A stretch of DNA of 64,000 bases from Companilactobacillus formosensis (GCF_005405305.1 NZ_BJDU01000004.1:124001-188000); one strand, 5' to 3'; positions 17,876-32,162 are shown, numbered from the stretch's first letter. The notes: a model not told the origin generated them from the sequence alone. Translations and numbers: made by a program.

Positions 17876-19006
17876 ATGACTTTTATTGCGCCCGGTAAGA
17901 CTTTAGGAATAATCGGCGGCGGCAGTGAAACTTATATATTTGAATTGGAAGCTAAAAGAATGGGCTTTAGAACCATGCTTTTAACAGCTGAGGAAAAAGA
18001 TATTGCGACACAAGCTGCGGACAGTTTTTTGGTTGGAACTTTAGAGAACCTTGAAAATCTAAGTGAATTGGGCCGTAGAAGTGACCTTCTATTGTACATG
18101 GATGAAAATTTCGATAGTACGCTTTTGAAAAAATTGTCAGAAGACTTCAATGTGGTTCAAGGAGCTGATTTGTTAGGCATTGCCCAAGATCGGTATATCG
18201 AGAGAACCTTTTTGAACGACTTGAATATTAACGTTCCACCGTTCTTTTCAATCGTTACGGTCAATGATATAAAAAAAGCCGTCGAAGAGATTGGTTTTCC
18301 ATGTGCACTAAAACCGATTCAAAAGAATCAAACTATCTTAAAACGCCATATTTTGTACAACGCTGAAGATGTCGAGCAAGTGCAAAAATTACTCCAAGAT
18401 GGAACTTATATTTTGGAAGCTTGGATCGATACTAAAGCTGAGTATTCTATTATGGTCAGCAAGAGTAAAGATAAAAAAATCCATACTTTTCCGATGATTC
18501 GAGAAATATATGATGGTACGCATTTGATGAGTTCTTTCATTTATAAGAAGAATAATCCCGATGTGGAAGCAGAAATGCAGCGAGTTGCTTTGATGGTAGC
18601 GGAAAATGTTGATTATGTGGGAGTCTTTGGCATAGGTTTCATCCTATCTCAATCCGGGGTTTTGTACGTCAAACGAATTTTCCCAGGAATCAATTATTCA
18701 GCTAATGTTTATCAAGAAGCAACAGGCATTTCTCAATTTGAATTACATATCAGAGCGATTTGTGATTGGCCCATTCCTGAAATTTTTCCAATGGTCAATG
18801 CAGCTACCTTGAAGATTATTGAAGGTAACTTGCCACAGAGTTTGGATCTACTTCAGGAGAAAGCACAATGGAAATTTAACTATTACACAGGTTTTAAAGC
18901 TAAGAATCAAGCCGATAGGGATGTCGGTTATATTTCAATTTTTTCTGACGATGTCGAAGAATTAAAGAATGATATCTTAACAACTAATATTTGGAGAGTA
19001 GAATAA
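17876..19006 (+). CDS. Degenerate PurK-like ATP-grasp protein
   Basis: The 376 residues align in plan with N5-carboxyaminoimidazole ribonucleotide synthase: an N-terminal dinucleotide-like domain (LGIIGGGSETYIFELEAKRMG), a central ATP-grasp, and the ISQFELHIRAICDWPIP block typical of PurK. Key motifs are eroded. The GGYDGxGQ loop is replaced by a sequence around PIQKNQTILK, the APRxHNSGHWT metal/substrate segment reads FPGINYSANVYQ, and the C-terminal RPGRKxGH reads ADRDVGY. The start follows GGAAGG, and it ends 3 bases before purB. It is an intact frame, so it is likely expressed, but PurK catalysis is doubtful. It may have a changed function. Confidence 0.75.
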   Translation: MTFIAPGKTLGIIGGGSETYIFELEAKRMGFRTMLLTAEEKDIATQAADSFLVGTLENLENLSELGRRSDLLLYMDENFDSTLLKKLSEDFNVVQGADLLGIAQDRYIERTFLNDLNINVPPFFSIVTVNDIKKAVEEIGFPCALKPIQKNQTILKRHILYNAEDVEQVQKLLQDGTYILEAWIDTKAEYSIMVSKSKDKKIHTFPMIREIYDGTHLMSSFIYKKNNPDVEAEMQRVALMVAENVDYVGVFGIGFILSQSGVLYVKRIFPGINYSANVYQEATGISQFELHIRAICDWPIPEIFPMVNAATLKIIEGNLPQSLDLLQEKAQWKFNYYTGFKAKNQADRDVGYISIFSDDVEELKNDILTTNIWRVE

Positions 19007-19009
19007 TTC

Positions 19010-20305
19010 ATGATTGATAGATATGTAACTGAACAAATGAAACCAATTTGGACGGATCAAAATAGATTTCAAGCTTGGCTCGAAGTAGAAATTGCAGCCG
19101 TAGAAGGTTGGAGCAAGCTTGGAGAAATCCCTGCAGAAGATGCAAAATTGATTGCTCAAAATGCTAAGTTTGATGTTTCAGAAATTGCTGAAATCGAAAA
19201 ACAAACTAAGCACGACGTAGTTGCTTTTACTAGAGATGTTTCACGTTACTTAGGACCAGAAAGAAAATGGGTCCACTTCGGCTTAACTTCAACTGATGTT
19301 GTTGATACAGCCTATGGTTACTTGATGAAACAAGCTAATGATATTATTCGTGAAGATTTGAATGAATTTCTCGAAGTAGTTAAACAAAAAGCTTTGAAGT
19401 ACAAAGATACACCAATGATTGGTAGAACTCATGGTGTTCACGCTGAACCTACTACTTTTGGTTTGGTATTAGCTAACTGGTACTCAGAAATTAAGCGTGA
19501 TATCGAAAGATTCGACCATGCTGCTAAGGGTGTTGAAGCTGGTAAGATCAGTGGTGCAGTTGGTAGTTACGCTAATGTACCAACTAGTGTTGAAAAATTT
19601 GTTTGTGATAAATTGGGTATTCGTGCTCAAGAAATTTCAACTCAAGTTCTTCCAAGAGATCTTCACGCTGAATACATCCAAACAATGGCCTTGATTGCCA
19701 CATCAATTGAACGTTTTGCTCTAGAAGTTCGTCACTTGCAAAGAACTGAAGTTAGGGAAGCTGAAGAATTCTTTGCTGCTGGACAAAAGGGTTCAAGTGC
19801 TATGCCGCACAAACGTAATCCAATTGGTTCAGAAAATGTTACAGGGTTGGCTCGAGTAATTAGAGGACATGCCTTTACAGCTCTAGAAGATGTGCCATTG
19901 TGGCATGAACGTGATATTTCACATTCTTCAGCTGAACGTGTCATTATTCCTGATACAACTGAATTGCTAGATTACATTCTGAGAAGATTTACTAAGATCA
20001 CAAAAGATTTAACAGTCTTCCCAGATAAGATGCTTGAAGATATGAACATCACACACGGTTTGATTTACTCACAACGTGTCTTGTTGAAGTTAGTTGAAGC
20101 TGGCTATTCTCGTGAACAAGCTTATGACATTGTTCAACCAATGACTGCTAAAGCTTGGGATGAAAAGAAGGACTTCAGAACGATGCTTGAAAATGATACA
20201 CGTGTAACTGACAAATTGTCTGATGCTGATCTTGATGATGCTTTTGATTATCACTGGCATTTGAGAAATGTTGATGAAATCTTTAAGCGTGTTGGATTGG
20301 AATAG
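19010..20305 (+). CDS. purB: Adenylosuccinate lyase
   Basis: The 431-residue product has the fumarase/ASL superfamily signature [11 protein letters not shown] (about 263-273), the TSTDVVDT motif and the [14 protein letters not shown] segment holding the general acid His. It acts twice in purine synthesis (SAICAR to AICAR, adenylosuccinate to AMP). The start ATG lies 3 bases after the PurK-like gene, so translation is probably coupled. Length is standard. A palindromic repeat element follows the gene. Confidence 0.96.
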   Translation: MIDRYVTEQMKPIWTDQNRFQAWLEVEIAAVEGWSKLGEIPAEDAKLIAQNAKFDVSEIAEIEKQTKHDVVAFTRDVSRYLGPERKWVHFGLTSTDVVDTAYGYLMKQANDIIREDLNEFLEVVKQKALKYKDTPMIGRTHGVHAEPTTFGLVLANWYSEIKRDIERFDHAAKGVEAGKISGAVGSYANVPTSVEKFVCDKLGIRAQEISTQVLPRDLHAEYIQTMALIATSIERFALEVRHLQRTEVREAEEFFAAGQKGSSAMPHKRNPIGSENVTGLARVIRGHAFTALEDVPLWHERDISHSSAERVIIPDTTELLDYILRRFTKITKDLTVFPDKMLEDMNITHGLIYSQRVLLKLVEAGYSREQAYDIVQPMTAKAWDEKKDFRTMLENDTRVTDKLSDADLDDAFDYHWHLRNVDEIFKRVGLE

Positions 20306-20321
20306 GAATTTGAGTTAAGGT

Positions 20322-20400
20322 TCCGTCCTCCATAGCAAAGAAAATTTGGCTGGAACGTAGTGGGCACGACTTGGAGCCTTTGCTATTCCGGACTAAATAG
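20322..20400 (+). repeat. Palindromic repeat element, copy A (shortened)
   Basis: This copy shares with the element at 55422 the blocks CCGTCCTCCATAGC, AAAATTTGGCTGGAACG, GGGCACGACTTGGAGCCTTTGCT and ATTCCGGACTA. The internal part has been lost, yet the ends still close as a 9-bp perfect stem: ATAGCAAAG (20332-20340) with CTTTGCTAT (20378-20386). It lies directly after purB and may act as its terminator or mRNA-end structure. Confidence 0.8.
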
Positions 20401-20565
20401 TGGTTTCTATCTTTATATAAATTACTTTAGAAAATTAATAGAGGATGTTATTGGAATTGTAGTATATTGCTGCATTTCTAGTAATGTCTTCTTTTTTGTC
20501 GGAAAAGGAAATAGAGTTGTTATTAAAAAGTATGTGTCTAATTCAATTTAAATAGAAATTTAAAT
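20401..20565. other. Intergenic spacer between two inverted repeat elements
   Basis: AT-rich sequence between copies A and B, whose tails face each other. I see no gene or clear promoter in it. A 63-codon open frame crosses copy A and this spacer but has no coding character. Confidence 0.4.
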
Positions 20566-20735
20566 CTAGTCGGGAGCAAAAGCCCTGTGATGGCTCAGCC
20601 GGCAAATTATTCTTAGCGATTTATCGCTTAGAATAAGACCAATCTTGAAGCCTTTGCCCGCACTTGGTCTTAGCAAAGGCTTCAAGTTGCGTCGCCAGCG
20701 TTCCAGCCAATCACAGGGCTTTTGCGGACGACGGC
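20566..20735 (-). repeat. Palindromic branched repeat element, copy B
   Basis: Read on the minus strand, this copy has the same plan as the 55.4-kb copy. The outer stem is a perfect 16-bp pair (20576-20591 with 20710-20725). GGCTGGAAC and TGAGCC flank an internal loop. A second stem pairs 20694-20699 with 20598-20603 (G-U on the minus strand, C-A on the plus). A 14-bp perfect hairpin (20644-20657 with 20673-20686) carries a 15-base loop almost identical to that of the other copy, and a further hairpin lies at 20607-20636. Outer-stem sequences are unrelated to the other copies but remain paired. Confidence 0.85.
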
Positions 20736-20880
20736 ATCCTACACCAAAAACTAAATAATAAATTTTTCCACACAAAATAAAAACCAAACAAATTCAGAAA
20801 TACCTAGTAAGAAATCGCTTCAAAAACTAAAACATACGTTCTAAATTGAACCATAGATTTTCGCTCTATTGATAAAAATT

Positions 20881-20889
20881 TGCTACAAT
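20881..20889 (+). promoter_or_regulatory. Extended -10 promoter of pcrA
   Basis: TGCTACAAT is an extended -10 box (TGn plus TACAAT) about 60 bases before the pcrA start. No good -35 hexamer is present at 17 bases, which is compatible with an extended -10 promoter. Upstream sequence from copy B to here shows nothing else. Confidence 0.5.
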
Positions 20890-20950
20890 ATAAACAGCTA
20901 TTTTTAAGTACAACTAATTTTTTTACACAAAGATTTGAGGGAGTTATAAA

Positions 20951-25218
<4,268 letters not shown>

Positions 25219-25228
25219 GAGAACAGAT

Positions 25229-26362
25229 TTGAAAAAATTCTTAAAAACTACAGCGTTACTACTGATGTGTTCAATCTTTTTAGCTGCCTGTGGAAATCTA
25301 CAAGATTCCACCCTTTCATCAGGTGGCGGTGATTCTTCAAAGAGTACAGTTCAGACAACATCTTCGTCTGATTCAAGTAGTTACGATGTTTTATTAAGTA
25401 ATGGAAAGTACAAAACTAGTCCAATTTCAGGTTTGACTGCAGCTGATAATAGTAATCAGTTCAACAGTAGAAGCTTTGAAAGTGGTTTGATGAAATTGTC
25501 TAAAAAACAATTTTCAACTAATTCATATGTTTTCCAAGAAGGCCAAGTGCTTTCTGCCAGCACCGTTAATAAGTGGTTAGCTCGTAAAAGTAAGAAGAAT
25601 CCAACTGGATTGAATCCAGCTTCTAATGGTTCAACTGCTCCTACTAAGCGAACACCAATGTATTTACAACAATTGCTTGAAGAAGATTATCTTCAAAAAC
25701 AAGATGGTAAATATAAATTGGCTGGTATTTCAATCGGAGTTGCGATGAACAAGATCGATTATTACCAAAAGAAGCAATATGGTGCTACTTACAAGACCAC
25801 TATTACAGAAGCTGAACAAAAAGAACAAGGTCAACGAATTGCTAAAGAAATCGTTCAACGCTTGCGTAAAGAAGATAAAGTGGGTAATATTCCTATTGTT
25901 GTGGGATTATATTCAGTGGCCCCTGAGGATACTTTAGTTGGAGGAAATTATTTCCAATATTCCTTCAGTAAGAGTGGCGAATTAGGTAACTGGAGTGATT
26001 TAGACTATAAGAGTCAAATGTTGCCAGTTGTTAATGGTGATACAGCAATTAGCAGTAGTGATTCCGATGCCTTTTCTAACTTTAAGACACACATCCAAGA
26101 TTACTTCCCTAATCTTTCTGGTGTTACAGCTCAGGCTCATTACGATGGTACTGACCTCAAATCATTGGATGTTACGATTAATACCCAATTTGACGGTTTA
26201 GCTCAAATCACTAGCTTTACTCAATTCGTTCAACAGAGTGCAACTAAATACTTACCATCTGGTGCTGATTTGGATATTAATATTCAAACCGTTGACGAGC
26301 AACAAGCCGTTGTAACTAGAACTAATGGTAAATTCTATTCACATGTTTATGATGCAGATTAA
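25229..26362 (+). CDS. camS: CamS-family lipoprotein (sex-pheromone precursor homologue)
   Basis: The 377-residue product starts at TTG 25229 with AGGAG 7 bases upstream; an in-frame ATG at 25175 lies inside ligA and would bury the signal peptide. A lipoprotein signal peptide ends in lipobox LAAC (Cys21), followed by a Ser/Thr/Gly-rich linker and the CamS domain (about 60-370). In staphylococci and enterococci the lipoprotein signal of CamS releases a pheromone peptide; the function of the mature domain is not established. The position between ligA and gatC is the conserved one. Confidence 0.9.
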   Translation: MKKFLKTTALLLMCSIFLAACGNLQDSTLSSGGGDSSKSTVQTTSSSDSSSYDVLLSNGKYKTSPISGLTAADNSNQFNSRSFESGLMKLSKKQFSTNSYVFQEGQVLSASTVNKWLARKSKKNPTGLNPASNGSTAPTKRTPMYLQQLLEEDYLQKQDGKYKLAGISIGVAMNKIDYYQKKQYGATYKTTITEAEQKEQGQRIAKEIVQRLRKEDKVGNIPIVVGLYSVAPEDTLVGGNYFQYSFSKSGELGNWSDLDYKSQMLPVVNGDTAISSSDSDAFSNFKTHIQDYFPNLSGVTAQAHYDGTDLKSLDVTINTQFDGLAQITSFTQFVQQSATKYLPSGADLDINIQTVDEQQAVVTRTNGKFYSHVYDAD

Positions 26363-26376
26363 AAAAGGAGAAACTT

Positions 26377-26676
26377 ATGATTTCAAAAGATGAAATTTTA
26401 CACGTTGCCACATTGGCTAATTTGAAATTCCAACCTGACGAAGTTGATAGTTTTGTCGATCAATTAGATAAGATCGTCAACATGGAAAGCAAACTATCAA
26501 GCGTTGATACAACTGGAATTGAACCTACATACAATATGGGTGACACAAGTACAGTCTTCCGTGAAGATAAGGGAATTCATACTCAAACTAGAGAACAAAT
26601 GCTTGAAAATGTTCCTGAAACTGATAATAACCTTATCAAGGTACCAACAATTGTTGACAAGGAGGACGACGAATAG
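26377..26676 (+). CDS. gatC: Aspartyl/glutamyl-tRNA amidotransferase subunit C
   Basis: The 99-residue product matches GatC in length and motif content ([18 protein letters not shown]; the central [19 protein letters not shown] region). GatC stabilises the GatA-GatB complex that converts Glu-tRNA(Gln), and often Asp-tRNA(Asn), to the amidated form. The start follows AAAGGAG. The stop shares one base with the GTG start of gatA, so the pair is translationally coupled. Confidence 0.95.
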   Translation: MISKDEILHVATLANLKFQPDEVDSFVDQLDKIVNMESKLSSVDTTGIEPTYNMGDTSTVFREDKGIHTQTREQMLENVPETDNNLIKVPTIVDKEDDE

Positions 26677-28133
26677 TGGATTACATGAAGGAAACAATCA
26701 ATTCATTGCACCAAAAACTTGCTGACAAAGAGTTGACTGCTCAAGATTTAACACAACAAACTTTAGATAATATCAATGCTAAAGAAGACAAACTAAACGC
26801 CTTTATCACTGTTAACGATAAGGCTGTTGATGATGCTAAGAAAATTGACGAAAAGGGTATCAACGGACGTTTAAGTGGTATTCCAATCGCAATCAAGGAT
26901 AATATCGTTACAAATGGCATCAAAACTACTGCTGCAAGTAAAATCTTGTACAACTTTATGCCAGTTTACAGCGCTACAGTTCTAGAAAAACTAGAAAATG
27001 CTGGTGCAATTGATATTGGTAAAACTAACCTTGATGAATTTGCTATGGGTTCATCTACTGAAACATCACATTTTGGAACAACTAAGAATCCTTGGGACTA
27101 CAGTCGTGTTCCTGGTGGTTCTTCAGGTGGTTCTGCTGCTGCTGTTGCAAGTGGTGATGTAGTAGCTGCTTTAGGTACAGATACTGGTGGTTCAATCAGA
27201 CAACCTGCTGCCTTTAACGGAATTTTTGGTATCAAACCAACATACGGTCGTGTTTCTCGTTGGGGCGTTATTGCCTTTGCTTCAAGTCTTGACCAAGTTG
27301 GTGTAATGTCAAAACGTGTCGAAGATTCAGCTGAAGTTCTTTCTGTAATTGCTGGTCATGATGATCATGATTCAACTAGTTCAGAAAAAGAAGTTCCTGA
27401 CTATCGTGCTAACTTGAACAAGGATATGACAGGCGTTAAAATTGCCGTTCCTAAAGAGTTCTATCACGAAGGAACACACAAAGATATTTTGGACAATGTG
27501 AATAAAGCCCTCGAAGCTTACAAGAAGATGGGTGCTACTGTTGAAGAAGTTAGCTTGCCATCATTGAAGCATGCCGTTGAAGTTTATTACATTCTAGCTT
27601 CCAGTGAAGCTTCATCTAACCTTCAAAGATATGATGGTGTTAGATATGGTTACCGTGCTAAGGATGTTAAGAACATCAAAGACTTGTTTGTAAACTCAAG
27701 ATCTGAAGGATTCGGTGATGAAGTAAAACGTCGTATCATGCTTGGTACATTTGCATTGTCTGCCGGTGCTTACGATGCTTACTTCAAGAAAGCCGCTCAA
27801 GTAAGAACTATCTTCATCAATGAAATGTCAAATGTCTTAAAAGACTATGATTTAATTATGGGACCTTCAACAACTACACCTGCTTTCAAGATTGGTGAAA
27901 AAGTTGACGATCCATTGGCAATGTACATGAACGATATTTTGACTATTCCAGCTAACCTAGCCGGATTGCCAGCTGCTTCAGTACCTGCAGGTTTAGCCGA
28001 CGGTATGCCAGTTGGTCTACAAATTATCGGTAAGCCATTTGCTGAACAAGACGTCTTCAATGCAGCTTATGCATTACAAGAAGAAAATAAATTCTATGAA
28101 CAAATACCAACTGCACTTAAGGGGGAAGACTAA
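26676..28133 (+). CDS. gatA: Aspartyl/glutamyl-tRNA amidotransferase subunit A
   Basis: The 485-residue amidase-signature protein has the Ser-cis-Ser-Lys catalytic set: Lys in IPIAIKDNI, and the Ser residues in [15 protein letters not shown] and [11 protein letters not shown]. It hydrolyses glutamine and passes ammonia to GatB. I use GTG 26676, because AGGAGG (26660-26665) is 10 bases upstream; ATG 26685 would be too far from it. It overlaps gatB by one base. Confidence 0.96.
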   Translation: MDYMKETINSLHQKLADKELTAQDLTQQTLDNINAKEDKLNAFITVNDKAVDDAKKIDEKGINGRLSGIPIAIKDNIVTNGIKTTAASKILYNFMPVYSATVLEKLENAGAIDIGKTNLDEFAMGSSTETSHFGTTKNPWDYSRVPGGSSGGSAAAVASGDVVAALGTDTGGSIRQPAAFNGIFGIKPTYGRVSRWGVIAFASSLDQVGVMSKRVEDSAEVLSVIAGHDDHDSTSSEKEVPDYRANLNKDMTGVKIAVPKEFYHEGTHKDILDNVNKALEAYKKMGATVEEVSLPSLKHAVEVYYILASSEASSNLQRYDGVRYGYRAKDVKNIKDLFVNSRSEGFGDEVKRRIMLGTFALSAGAYDAYFKKAAQVRTIFINEMSNVLKDYDLIMGPSTTTPAFKIGEKVDDPLAMYMNDILTIPANLAGLPAASVPAGLADGMPVGLQIIGKPFAEQDVFNAAYALQEENKFYEQIPTALKGED

Positions 28134-29563
28134 TGAATTTTGAAACAACTATCGGACTAGAAGTTCACGTTGAATTAAAGACTAAGTCCAAGATGTACAG
28201 TCCTTCACCAGTTGCTTATGGTGCTGAATCTAACGTTAATACCAATGTGATTGACTTTGGTTTTCCAGGAACATTACCAACTGTAAATAAAAACGGTTAT
28301 CGTCTAGGTGTCATGGTAGCTTTGGCATTGAACGCCGAAATTGAGCACCATACACACTTTGACCGTAAGAACTACTTCTATCCAGATAATCCAAAAGCTT
28401 ATCAAATTACTCAACAAGACAAGCCATTGGGTCATGATGGGTATGTTGAAATTGAAGTTGATGGACAAAAGAAAAAAATCGGTGTTGAAGAACTTCACGT
28501 CGAAGAAGATGCCGGTAAGAATACCCACGGTAACAACGGCTATTCATACGTTGATTTGAACCGTCAAGGTACTCCTTTGATTGAAATTGTTTCAAAACCT
28601 GATATGCATTCTCCTGAAGAAGCTTATCAATATCTAGAAAACCTTCGTAAGATCATCCAATTTACTGGTGCATCTGATGTTAAGATGGAAGAAGGTTCAA
28701 TGCGTGTTGATACTAACATCTCAATTCGCCCAGTCGGCTCAGATACTTATGGTACAAAAGTCGAATTGAAGAACTTGAACTCATTCAACCACGTTAAGTT
28801 AGGTCTAGCTTATGAAGAAAAACGTCAAGCTAACATCTTGAAACAAGGTGGACACATCGGTCAAGAAACTAGACGTTTTGATGAAAAGACTGGCGAAACA
28901 TTCTTAATGCGTGTTAAGTCTGGTGCTGATGATTATCGTTATTTCCCAGAACCTGACTTGCCAGATTACGAAATTTCACCAGAATGGGTTGCTGAAATCA
29001 AAGCTGAATTGCCAGAATCAGCTGCCAAAAGACGTGCTCGTTATATTAATGAATTAGGAATTCCTGAATATGATGCCGGCGTTTTGACAGATACTAAGGA
29101 AATGTCTGACTTTTTTGATGAAGCCGTTTCTTACAAAGCTAATCCAAAATTAGTTTCTAACTGGTTGATGGGTGAAGTTAATGGTTACTTGAATGAAAAG
29201 AAGGTTGGTTTGTTAGATACTAAGTTGACACCAGAACACTTAGCTAAGATGATCAATTTGATTTCTGATGGAACTATTTCTTCTAAGATTGCTAAGAAAG
29301 TCTTCAAGGAAACAATCAGTAATGGAACAGAACCAGAAGAATGGGTTAAATCTAAAGGTCTTGTTCAAGAATCTGATCCTGCTGTCTTGAAACCAATGAT
29401 TTTGGAAATCTTGGACAACAATCAACAATCAATCGATGACTTTAAGAACGGTAAAGATCGTGCTGTCGGTTACTTGGTTGGTCAAATCATGAAACAAACA
29501 CACGGACAAGCTAACCCTAAAGTCGTTAACAAGATTTTGATGGCAGAGTTAAATAGTCGTTAG
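28133..29563 (+). CDS. gatB: Aspartyl/glutamyl-tRNA amidotransferase subunit B
   Basis: The 476-residue product starts [15 protein letters not shown], the diagnostic GatB N-terminus, and has the kinase-like cradle plus the C-terminal helical tail (YqeY-like; about 330-476) that contacts the tRNA. It activates the mischarged tRNA with ATP and receives ammonia from GatA. The coupled gatCAB order is complete. It is followed 12 bases later by the lipid kinase gene. Confidence 0.97.
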   Translation: MNFETTIGLEVHVELKTKSKMYSPSPVAYGAESNVNTNVIDFGFPGTLPTVNKNGYRLGVMVALALNAEIEHHTHFDRKNYFYPDNPKAYQITQQDKPLGHDGYVEIEVDGQKKKIGVEELHVEEDAGKNTHGNNGYSYVDLNRQGTPLIEIVSKPDMHSPEEAYQYLENLRKIIQFTGASDVKMEEGSMRVDTNISIRPVGSDTYGTKVELKNLNSFNHVKLGLAYEEKRQANILKQGGHIGQETRRFDEKTGETFLMRVKSGADDYRYFPEPDLPDYEISPEWVAEIKAELPESAAKRRARYINELGIPEYDAGVLTDTKEMSDFFDEAVSYKANPKLVSNWLMGEVNGYLNEKKVGLLDTKLTPEHLAKMINLISDGTISSKIAKKVFKETISNGTEPEEWVKSKGLVQESDPAVLKPMILEILDNNQQSIDDFKNGKDRAVGYLVGQIMKQTHGQANPKVVNKILMAELNSR

Positions 29564-29575
29564 TGAGGGAAAGAT

Positions 29576-30583
29576 ATGCGTGCTAGACTGATTTATAATC
29601 CAACTTCAGGTCATGAGACCATGAACAGTAATGTTGGAGACATTTTGAATATTATTGAAAAAGCTGGTTATGAGGCTAGTGCCTATCGAACGACACCGAA
29701 AAAAAACTCAGCTCAAAATGAAGCCAGACGAGTAGCTAAAGAGGGTTTTGAGTTAATAGTTGCTGCTGGTGGGGATGGTACGATCAATGAAGTTGTTAAC
29801 GGAATTGCCGATTTAGACAAACGTCCAGAATTAGCAATTATTCCGGCCGGAACAACTAATGATTACGCCCGAGCTTTGAAAATTCCCCGTGATGATGTAG
29901 TTGAAGCAGCTAAAATTATTCTTAAAGGACAAAAATTACCAGTCGACATTGGTCAAGCTGGTGAAAAGTACTTTATCAATATTGCCGGTGGTGGGTCGAT
30001 GACCGAATTGACTTATGAGGTTCCTTCAGCTTATAAATCAATTTTGGGATACTTGGCTTATCTAGTTAAAGGTGCCGAATTACTACCACGAGTTAGTCCA
30101 GTTGATATGCACATTGAATACGATGATGGCGTATTTGATGGAAAAGCGACGATGTTTTTAATTGGATTGACTAATTCAATCGGTGGGATGGAACAAATCG
30201 CCCCAGACTCAGTAATTGGCGATGGAACATTCTCATTAATCATTGTTAAGGAAACTAATTTGCGTGATCTAGTTCATTTGATTGCCTTAGTTCTTAATGG
30301 TGGTCGCCATGTTTACAATCCAAAGGTTATTTATACTAAGACGAAGAAAATCTCGGTTCATGCCAACGATGGCAATCGTCTGATGGTTAACCTTGATGGT
30401 GAATATGGTGGGGATGCGCCAATGGTGTTCACTAATTTGCATAATCATTTGAATATTTATGCGGATGTGGATTCTATTCCGCTCAAAGCAATTGATACAT
30501 CAACTCTTAGTGAAAAAGATGCTGGTGAAAAGATCATCGAAGAAGAAAAAAATCTTGATGATGATGAAAAAGAAGATAAATAA
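29576..30583 (+). CDS. dagK: Diacylglycerol kinase (soluble, DgkB/YegS family lipid kinase)
   Basis: The 335-residue product has the DAGK catalytic signature GGDGTINEVVNG (about 65-76) and the N-terminal IYNPTSG start of the fold, followed by a beta-sandwich lipid-binding domain. In Firmicutes the enzyme returns diacylglycerol, released by lipoteichoic acid synthesis, to phosphatidic acid. An acidic low-complexity tail (about 310-335, EKDAGEKIIEEEKNLDDDEKE) is present. The start follows GAGGGAAAG. It ends the gatCAB run before a palindromic intergenic region. Confidence 0.92.
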   Translation: MRARLIYNPTSGHETMNSNVGDILNIIEKAGYEASAYRTTPKKNSAQNEARRVAKEGFELIVAAGGDGTINEVVNGIADLDKRPELAIIPAGTTNDYARALKIPRDDVVEAAKIILKGQKLPVDIGQAGEKYFINIAGGGSMTELTYEVPSAYKSILGYLAYLVKGAELLPRVSPVDMHIEYDDGVFDGKATMFLIGLTNSIGGMEQIAPDSVIGDGTFSLIIVKETNLRDLVHLIALVLNGGRHVYNPKVIYTKTKKISVHANDGNRLMVNLDGEYGGDAPMVFTNLHNHLNIYADVDSIPLKAIDTSTLSEKDAGEKIIEEEKNLDDDEKEDK

Positions 30584-30593
30584 AAAAAGAATT

Positions 30594-30778
30594 TAGAAGT
30601 GGATCATATTGATTCTTTCTTAGTTAGGTTAGTATTTAAATTGTTGTCACTACCGACTAGATAATGTTTCGTTTCTTTTATATCAAATAATTAGGAAATA
30701 AAGAATAGAACAACTATCTAGTCCGGAATACTTCAACTAACCAAGATTAAGAAAAAATCTCATTTTTGGACACTTCTT
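30594..30778. repeat. Imperfect inverted pair of repeat-element tails between dagK and rlmD
   Basis: About 185 bases form a long imperfect palindrome. Outer ends AGAAGTG (30595-30601) and CACTTCT (30771-30777) pair. Inside, TTAGTTAGGTTAGTATT faces AATACTTCAACTAACCAAG, and CCGACTAGATA (30653-30663) faces TATCTAGTCCGG (30716-30727). The TTCCGGACTAGATAGT block with a following TTCTAT is the same as the 3' tail of repeat copies A and C. The hairpin plus TTTTTT at its right end could terminate dagK transcription. Confidence 0.72.
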
Positions 30779-30799
30779 TTTTCTATGTATAGGTGAAAA

Positions 30800-32158
30800 A
30801 TGGAAAAACCAAATTTAAAAAAGAATCAAGAAATAAAACTGAATATCGAGGACTTGTCATACGAAGGGAAAGGTGTTGCCAAGGTTGACGATTTTACACT
30901 CTTTGTTGATAATGCTTTGCCAAATGAAACTGTTAAGGCTGTTATTACTCGTGTGAATAAGAACTTCGGTTTTGCAAGAACTTTGGAAGTCTTAAAGGAA
31001 TCTCCAGATCGTGTTCACGATATCGACGCCGTTTATGCTCAAACTGGGATTGCTCCTTTGAGTCATTTGAAATATGACAAGCAGCTTGAATTCAAACGTA
31101 ACCAAGTCGTAACTGATTTTGACAAGATTGGTTTGAAGGACGTTGTCGTTAACAAAACTGTTGGAATGGAATCACCATTCAACTATCGTAACAAGGCTCA
31201 AGTGCCTGTACGTCAAATTAATGGTAAATTGACAACTGGTTTTTATCGTCGTCGCTCACATGATTTAGTACCAATGGAAAACTTCTTGATCCAAGATCCT
31301 AAAATTGATGCTGAAATCTTACGTGTGCGTGATATTTTGCGTAAATACAACGTTCGCGGCTACGATGAAAAGAACCAAAAGGGACAAATCAGAACTATCA
31401 TGGTACGTCGTGCTTACTTTACTGGTGAAATGATGGTTGTCTTGGTTTCGCGTACGCCGGACATTTCTCATTACAAAGACATCACGAAAGAAATTTTGGA
31501 CAATCCTGAAGTTAAGTCATTGTTCCTAAACATTAATTCAAAGAACACTAACGTGATTTTTGGTCAAAAGATGACTTTGCTCGGCGGTAAGAAGTACATT
31601 GATGACAAGATTCTAGGACATACTTATCGAATCTCACCACGTTCTTTCTACCAAGTTAACCCTGTTCAAACCCAAAACTTGTATCAAATGGCTATCGATA
31701 AGGCTGAATTAACTGGTAAAGAAAATGTTGTCGATGCTTATTCTGGTATCGGTACAATCGGTTTGTCGCTTGCAGACAAGGCTAAACACGTTACTGGTAT
31801 TGAAGTTATCGAAGATGCTGTTAAAGATGCTGACCAAAATGCTAAACTCAACAACATCACAAACGCTGACTTCGTAGTTGGTAAGACTGAAGATGTGTTG
31901 GATGAGTGGGCTAAGAATGACATCTCAGTTGATGTTTTGATGGTCGATCCTCCACGTAAAGGGTTGGCTAGTTCTTTGATTGATTCATTGAAGAATATCA
32001 AACCAGAAAAAATCGTTTATATCAGTTGTAACCCAGCTACTTTGGCTCGTGATTTGTCATTGTTAAGCGATACTTATGAGATTGGCGATGTGACACCAGT
32101 TGATATGTTCCCAATGACGAACCATATTGAAAGTGTTACTCAACTTAAATTGAAATAG
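30800..32158 (+). CDS. rlmD: 23S rRNA (uracil-C5)-methyltransferase, RumA/RlmD family
   Basis: The 452-residue product has an N-terminal TRAM domain (about 8-66; KLNIEDLSYEGKGVAKVDDFTLFVDNA region), a central domain and a SAM-dependent methyltransferase fold with VVDAYSGIGTIGLSLA and the catalytic Cys in YISCNPATLARDL. No N-terminal four-Cys Fe-S cluster motif is visible, unlike E. coli RumA but like many Firmicutes RlmCD enzymes, which methylate both U747 and U1939. The start follows AGGTGAAAA. The family is certain; the exact target uridines are inferred. Confidence 0.92.
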   Translation: MEKPNLKKNQEIKLNIEDLSYEGKGVAKVDDFTLFVDNALPNETVKAVITRVNKNFGFARTLEVLKESPDRVHDIDAVYAQTGIAPLSHLKYDKQLEFKRNQVVTDFDKIGLKDVVVNKTVGMESPFNYRNKAQVPVRQINGKLTTGFYRRRSHDLVPMENFLIQDPKIDAEILRVRDILRKYNVRGYDEKNQKGQIRTIMVRRAYFTGEMMVVLVSRTPDISHYKDITKEILDNPEVKSLFLNINSKNTNVIFGQKMTLLGGKKYIDDKILGHTYRISPRSFYQVNPVQTQNLYQMAIDKAELTGKENVVDAYSGIGTIGLSLADKAKHVTGIEVIEDAVKDADQNAKLNNITNADFVVGKTEDVLDEWAKNDISVDVLMVDPPRKGLASSLIDSLKNIKPEKIVYISCNPATLARDLSLLSDTYEIGDVTPVDMFPMTNHIESVTQLKLK

Positions 32159-32162
32159 TTAT

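Noticed and set aside
20566-20787. 73-codon minus-strand frame across repeat copy B, similar in translation to a frame across copy C (55404-55592; shared WLER and PSAGK words)
   Set aside because: The similarity follows from the shared DNA element. Paired changes in the stems explain conservation better than a protein, and neither frame has a ribosome-binding site.
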